6,066 bases of DNA, taken from contig JAFGCA010000283.1 in assembly GCA_016932895.1 (NCBI GenBank), positions 1-6,066 on the forward strand. Reading direction: 5' to 3'. This document shows positions 4,923 to 6,066 of the stretch, one piece after another (positions within the stretch are counted from its first letter, which is position 1; every line of letters begins with the position of its first letter). Made by a program: the position numbers and the translations under genes. The DNA comes from Sedimentisphaerales bacterium (lineage in GTDB: Bacteria; Planctomycetota; Phycisphaerae; Sedimentisphaerales; SG8-4). The notes beneath the pieces were generated by a model that saw only the letters and a program-made list of their open reading frames with translations, made no database searches and had not been told where the DNA came from.

Positions 4923-5414
4923 ATGAAAACTGAATACAAGCGGCAACTTTGGATCGGCGGGGCGCTGACGGGCTTGTTCTGCTTGGGCGGGGCCGTGTTG
5001 ATTGCGCTGGGAGTGTGGTTTTACGACCAGAGCCGGGCGTTCAAGGAGGCGGCCGAGACGGCGCCGGGGAAGGTGGTGGGCTACGAGCGCTGGGACGCGC
5101 CGGGTCAGGATCTGGAAGACGACATCACCTACGCGATCATCGAATACACCCTGCCCAACGGAAAGGTGATCCACTTCCAAGGCCCTTCGAAGGACGGCCC
5201 GGTTACGCTTCATCGGGGCGACCCGGTCACCGTTCTTTACAATCCGGCCGACCCGACCGACGCCAGGGTCGACTCGTTCATGGGTCTCTGGTTCGCCTGC
5301 ACCATGCTCCTGGTCTTGGGCTCGGCGGCGATCGTCCTTCCCCTCTTGACCTTCTGGCAAGGCTGCAAATGGGTCCAACGCCAAGAGGCCGGCTCGTCGG
5401 ATACGATGTTCTGA
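4923..5414 (+). CDS. DUF3592-type membrane protein
   Basis: 163 aa. TM1 is at about residues 9-34 (LWIGGALTGLFCLGGAV and onward) and TM2 at about 120-146 (GLWFACTMLLVLGSAAIVLP). Between them is a compact domain of about 85 residues, predicted outside the cytoplasm, with KVVGYERW (50-57), AIIEYTLPNGKVIHF (71-85) and GDPVTVLYNPADPTDARVDSF (99-119, approximate). The signature of a VVGYE strand, an EY..PNGK strand and V.YNP.DP.DARVD just before TM2 is that of the DUF3592 family, whose function is unknown. The ATG at 4923 follows GGGA (4912-4915); an overlapping three-codon open frame (4915-4926, MNR-stop) precedes it. A TATAAT promoter is visible upstream, and hairpin repeats flank the gene on both sides, so it looks like a single-gene unit convergent with the sulfatase. 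The family call is good, and no role can be stated. Confidence 0.85.
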   Translation: MKTEYKRQLWIGGALTGLFCLGGAVLIALGVWFYDQSRAFKEAAETAPGKVVGYERWDAPGQDLEDDITYAIIEYTLPNGKVIHFQGPSKDGPVTLHRGDPVTVLYNPADPTDARVDSFMGLWFACTMLLVLGSAAIVLPLLTFWQGCKWVQRQEAGSSDTMF

Positions 5415-5433
5415 CGGCCTAGGCTCAATGGGT

Positions 5434-5484
5434 GGCACTGGCATCTTGCCAGTGTCATTGCACCTGCACTGGCGAGCGTCAGTG
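5434..5484. repeat. CACTGGC hairpin repeats, copies 2 and 3
   Basis: Copy 2: CACTGGC (5436-5442) pairs with GCCAGTG (5448-5454) around ATCTT, extendable by two pairs to 5434-5456. Copy 3: CACTGGC (5467-5473) pairs with GTCAGTG (5478-5484) around GAGC. They lie just after the DUF3592 stop and match the hairpin in that gene's leader. Neither is followed by a T-tract. Confidence 0.6.
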
Positions 5485-5505
5485 TCACGCCTCCGCTTGT
5501 GGATA

Positions 5506-5558
5506 GTAGAAGCGGCGTCTCGCCGCTTTTTAAGAACGCAGCGGGACGCCGCGTCTAC
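5506..5558. repeat. Fold-back repeat between convergent genes, overlapping the sulfatase stop
   Basis: GTAGAAGCGGCGTC (5506-5519) and GACGCCGCGTCTAC (5545-5558) are inverted copies matching at 13 of 14 positions. The TAG stop of the sulfatase gene (5557-5555) is inside the right arm. An alternative fold, the 5511-5527 hairpin, uses the left arm. Confidence 0.65.
5511..5531 (+). terminator. Intrinsic terminator downstream of the DUF3592 gene
   Basis: AGCGGCG (5511-5517), loop TCT, CGCCGCT (5521-5527), then T continuing to 5531: a 7-bp GC-rich stem with a run of five T. It lies about 100 bases after the DUF3592 stop. On the minus strand the hairpin, preceded by AAAAA, may also slow transcripts from the sulfatase gene. 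Confidence 0.65.
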
Positions 5559-6066
5559 GGGGCCTTCTTCTTCGGCTTGGGAATCTGGGCTTCCATTTGG
5601 GTCTTGGCCGGGACGAGGTTTTTGCGGTGCTCGGCGATGATGGCCGAAAGCTTCTTGATGACCTCGGGATGTTTTTTCTCCAGGTGGAACCGTTCCGACG
5701 GGTCGTGCTCCACGTGGAAGAGCCACGGCGGGTCGTGGGGCGTGCCTCGGCGGTCGCCGTAGTTGTGCTCGTTCTGGGTGCGGAGGTACATCTTGTACGG
5801 GCCGTGACGGACGGCGCAGAGCAGGTCGCCGCGGTAGTAAAACATCGTGTCGCGCGGGCTGGGCTCGCCCTTGAGGAGGACGGGGGAGAGGTCCAGGCCG
5901 TCGATTGGTCGGTCGTCGGGCAGCTTCGCGCCGCAGAGCTTGATGCAGGTGGTGAACAGGTCCATCGAGCAGCCCAAGTCGCGGACGACCTTCGGTTGGA
6001 TCGTGCCCGGCCACCAGAAGATGCCCGGCTCGCGCATGCCTCCTTCCCACGTGCTCCCCTTGCCGC
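5555..6066 (-). CDS. Arylsulfatase A-like sulfatase, C-terminal part (N-terminus off window)
   Basis: 169 codons are visible, ending at TAG 5557-5555. The frame stays open to the right edge, so the internal ATG at 6037 is not the start. The first visible residues, GKGSTWEGGMREPGIFWWPG, match the conserved block of arylsulfatase A enzymes (GKGTTYEGGVREP in the human enzyme), whose Lys contacts the substrate sulfate; here that Lys is encoded at 6061-6059. DGLDLSPVLL, the strand FYYRGDLLCAVRHGPYKMYL and HDPPWLFHVEHDPSERFHL follow in the family order of the C-terminal subdomain. The tail ends in PKPKKKAP. The formylglycine motif (CxPxR) and most metal ligands lie outside the window, so activity cannot be judged. 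Such enzymes hydrolyse sulfate esters, commonly on polysaccharides, in the periplasm or outside the cell. The gene is convergent with DUF3592, and its stop codon is inside a fold-back repeat. Confidence 0.92.
   Translation of the reverse strand, partial: GKGSTWEGGMREPGIFWWPGTIQPKVVRDLGCSMDLFTTCIKLCGAKLPDDRPIDGLDLSPVLLKGEPSPRDTMFYYRGDLLCAVRHGPYKMYLRTQNEHNYGDRRGTPHDPPWLFHVEHDPSERFHLEKKHPEVIKKLSAIIAEHRKNLVPAKTQMEAQIPKPKKKAP

Noticed and set aside
4875..6050. Minus-strand open frame of 391 codons
   Set aside because: It runs out of frame over the sulfatase and antisense to the DUF3592 gene. The sulfatase frame carries the conserved family blocks, this one none.

Overview
The window reads as GC-rich chromosomal DNA from a free-living bacterium, most likely a planctomycete (Pirellulales-like). 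That placement is an inference. It rests on an arylsulfatase A-type sulfatase, a long FAD_oxidored-family protein with a C-terminal discoidin-like domain, an ECF sigma factor coupled to a membrane anti-sigma candidate without a zinc motif, very small Lys/Asp-rich lipoproteins, and many short extragenic hairpin repeats. No rRNA, tRNA, CRISPR array or transposase is visible.

Layout: (1) 1-2244 (+), an FAD-dependent oxidoreductase cut by the left edge. (2) 2245-3325, about 1.1 kb that looks empty of long genes but holds a tandem duplication on the minus strand. Each unit (2311-2722 and 2758-3150) carries a promoter-like element, a Shine-Dalgarno, a 46- or 51-codon lipoprotein gene and a hairpin terminator. 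(3) 3326-4665 (+), an ECF sigma factor overlapping by one base a single-pass membrane protein, probably its anti-sigma factor. (4) 4666-4922, a fold-back repeat and a promoter. (5) 4923-5414 (+), a two-TM DUF3592-type protein. (6) 5415-5554, stacked hairpin repeats between convergent genes. (7) 5555-6066 (-), the C-terminal part of an arylsulfatase A-like sulfatase cut by the right edge.

The most interesting reading is that regions 2 and 3 form one small regulatory system. The sigma gene and both lipoprotein genes are each preceded, on their own strand, by GGAATA, exactly 15 bp, then GGCTCT or GGCTCC. In all three the GGAATA belongs to a TTCC...GGAATA inverted repeat. This suggests an autoregulated envelope-stress ECF sigma factor that drives a divergent pair of paralogous small lipoproteins and is held back by the membrane protein encoded after it. 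The regulon is inferred from sequence alone.

The oxidoreductase, DUF3592 protein and sulfatase appear to be independent transcription units. Several repeat families (10-bp-phased ATTAGYG, 8-bp CGCRRAGR-type arrays, CACTGGC hairpins, a GTAGA-CGGCGTC fold-back) sit in the gaps between genes.
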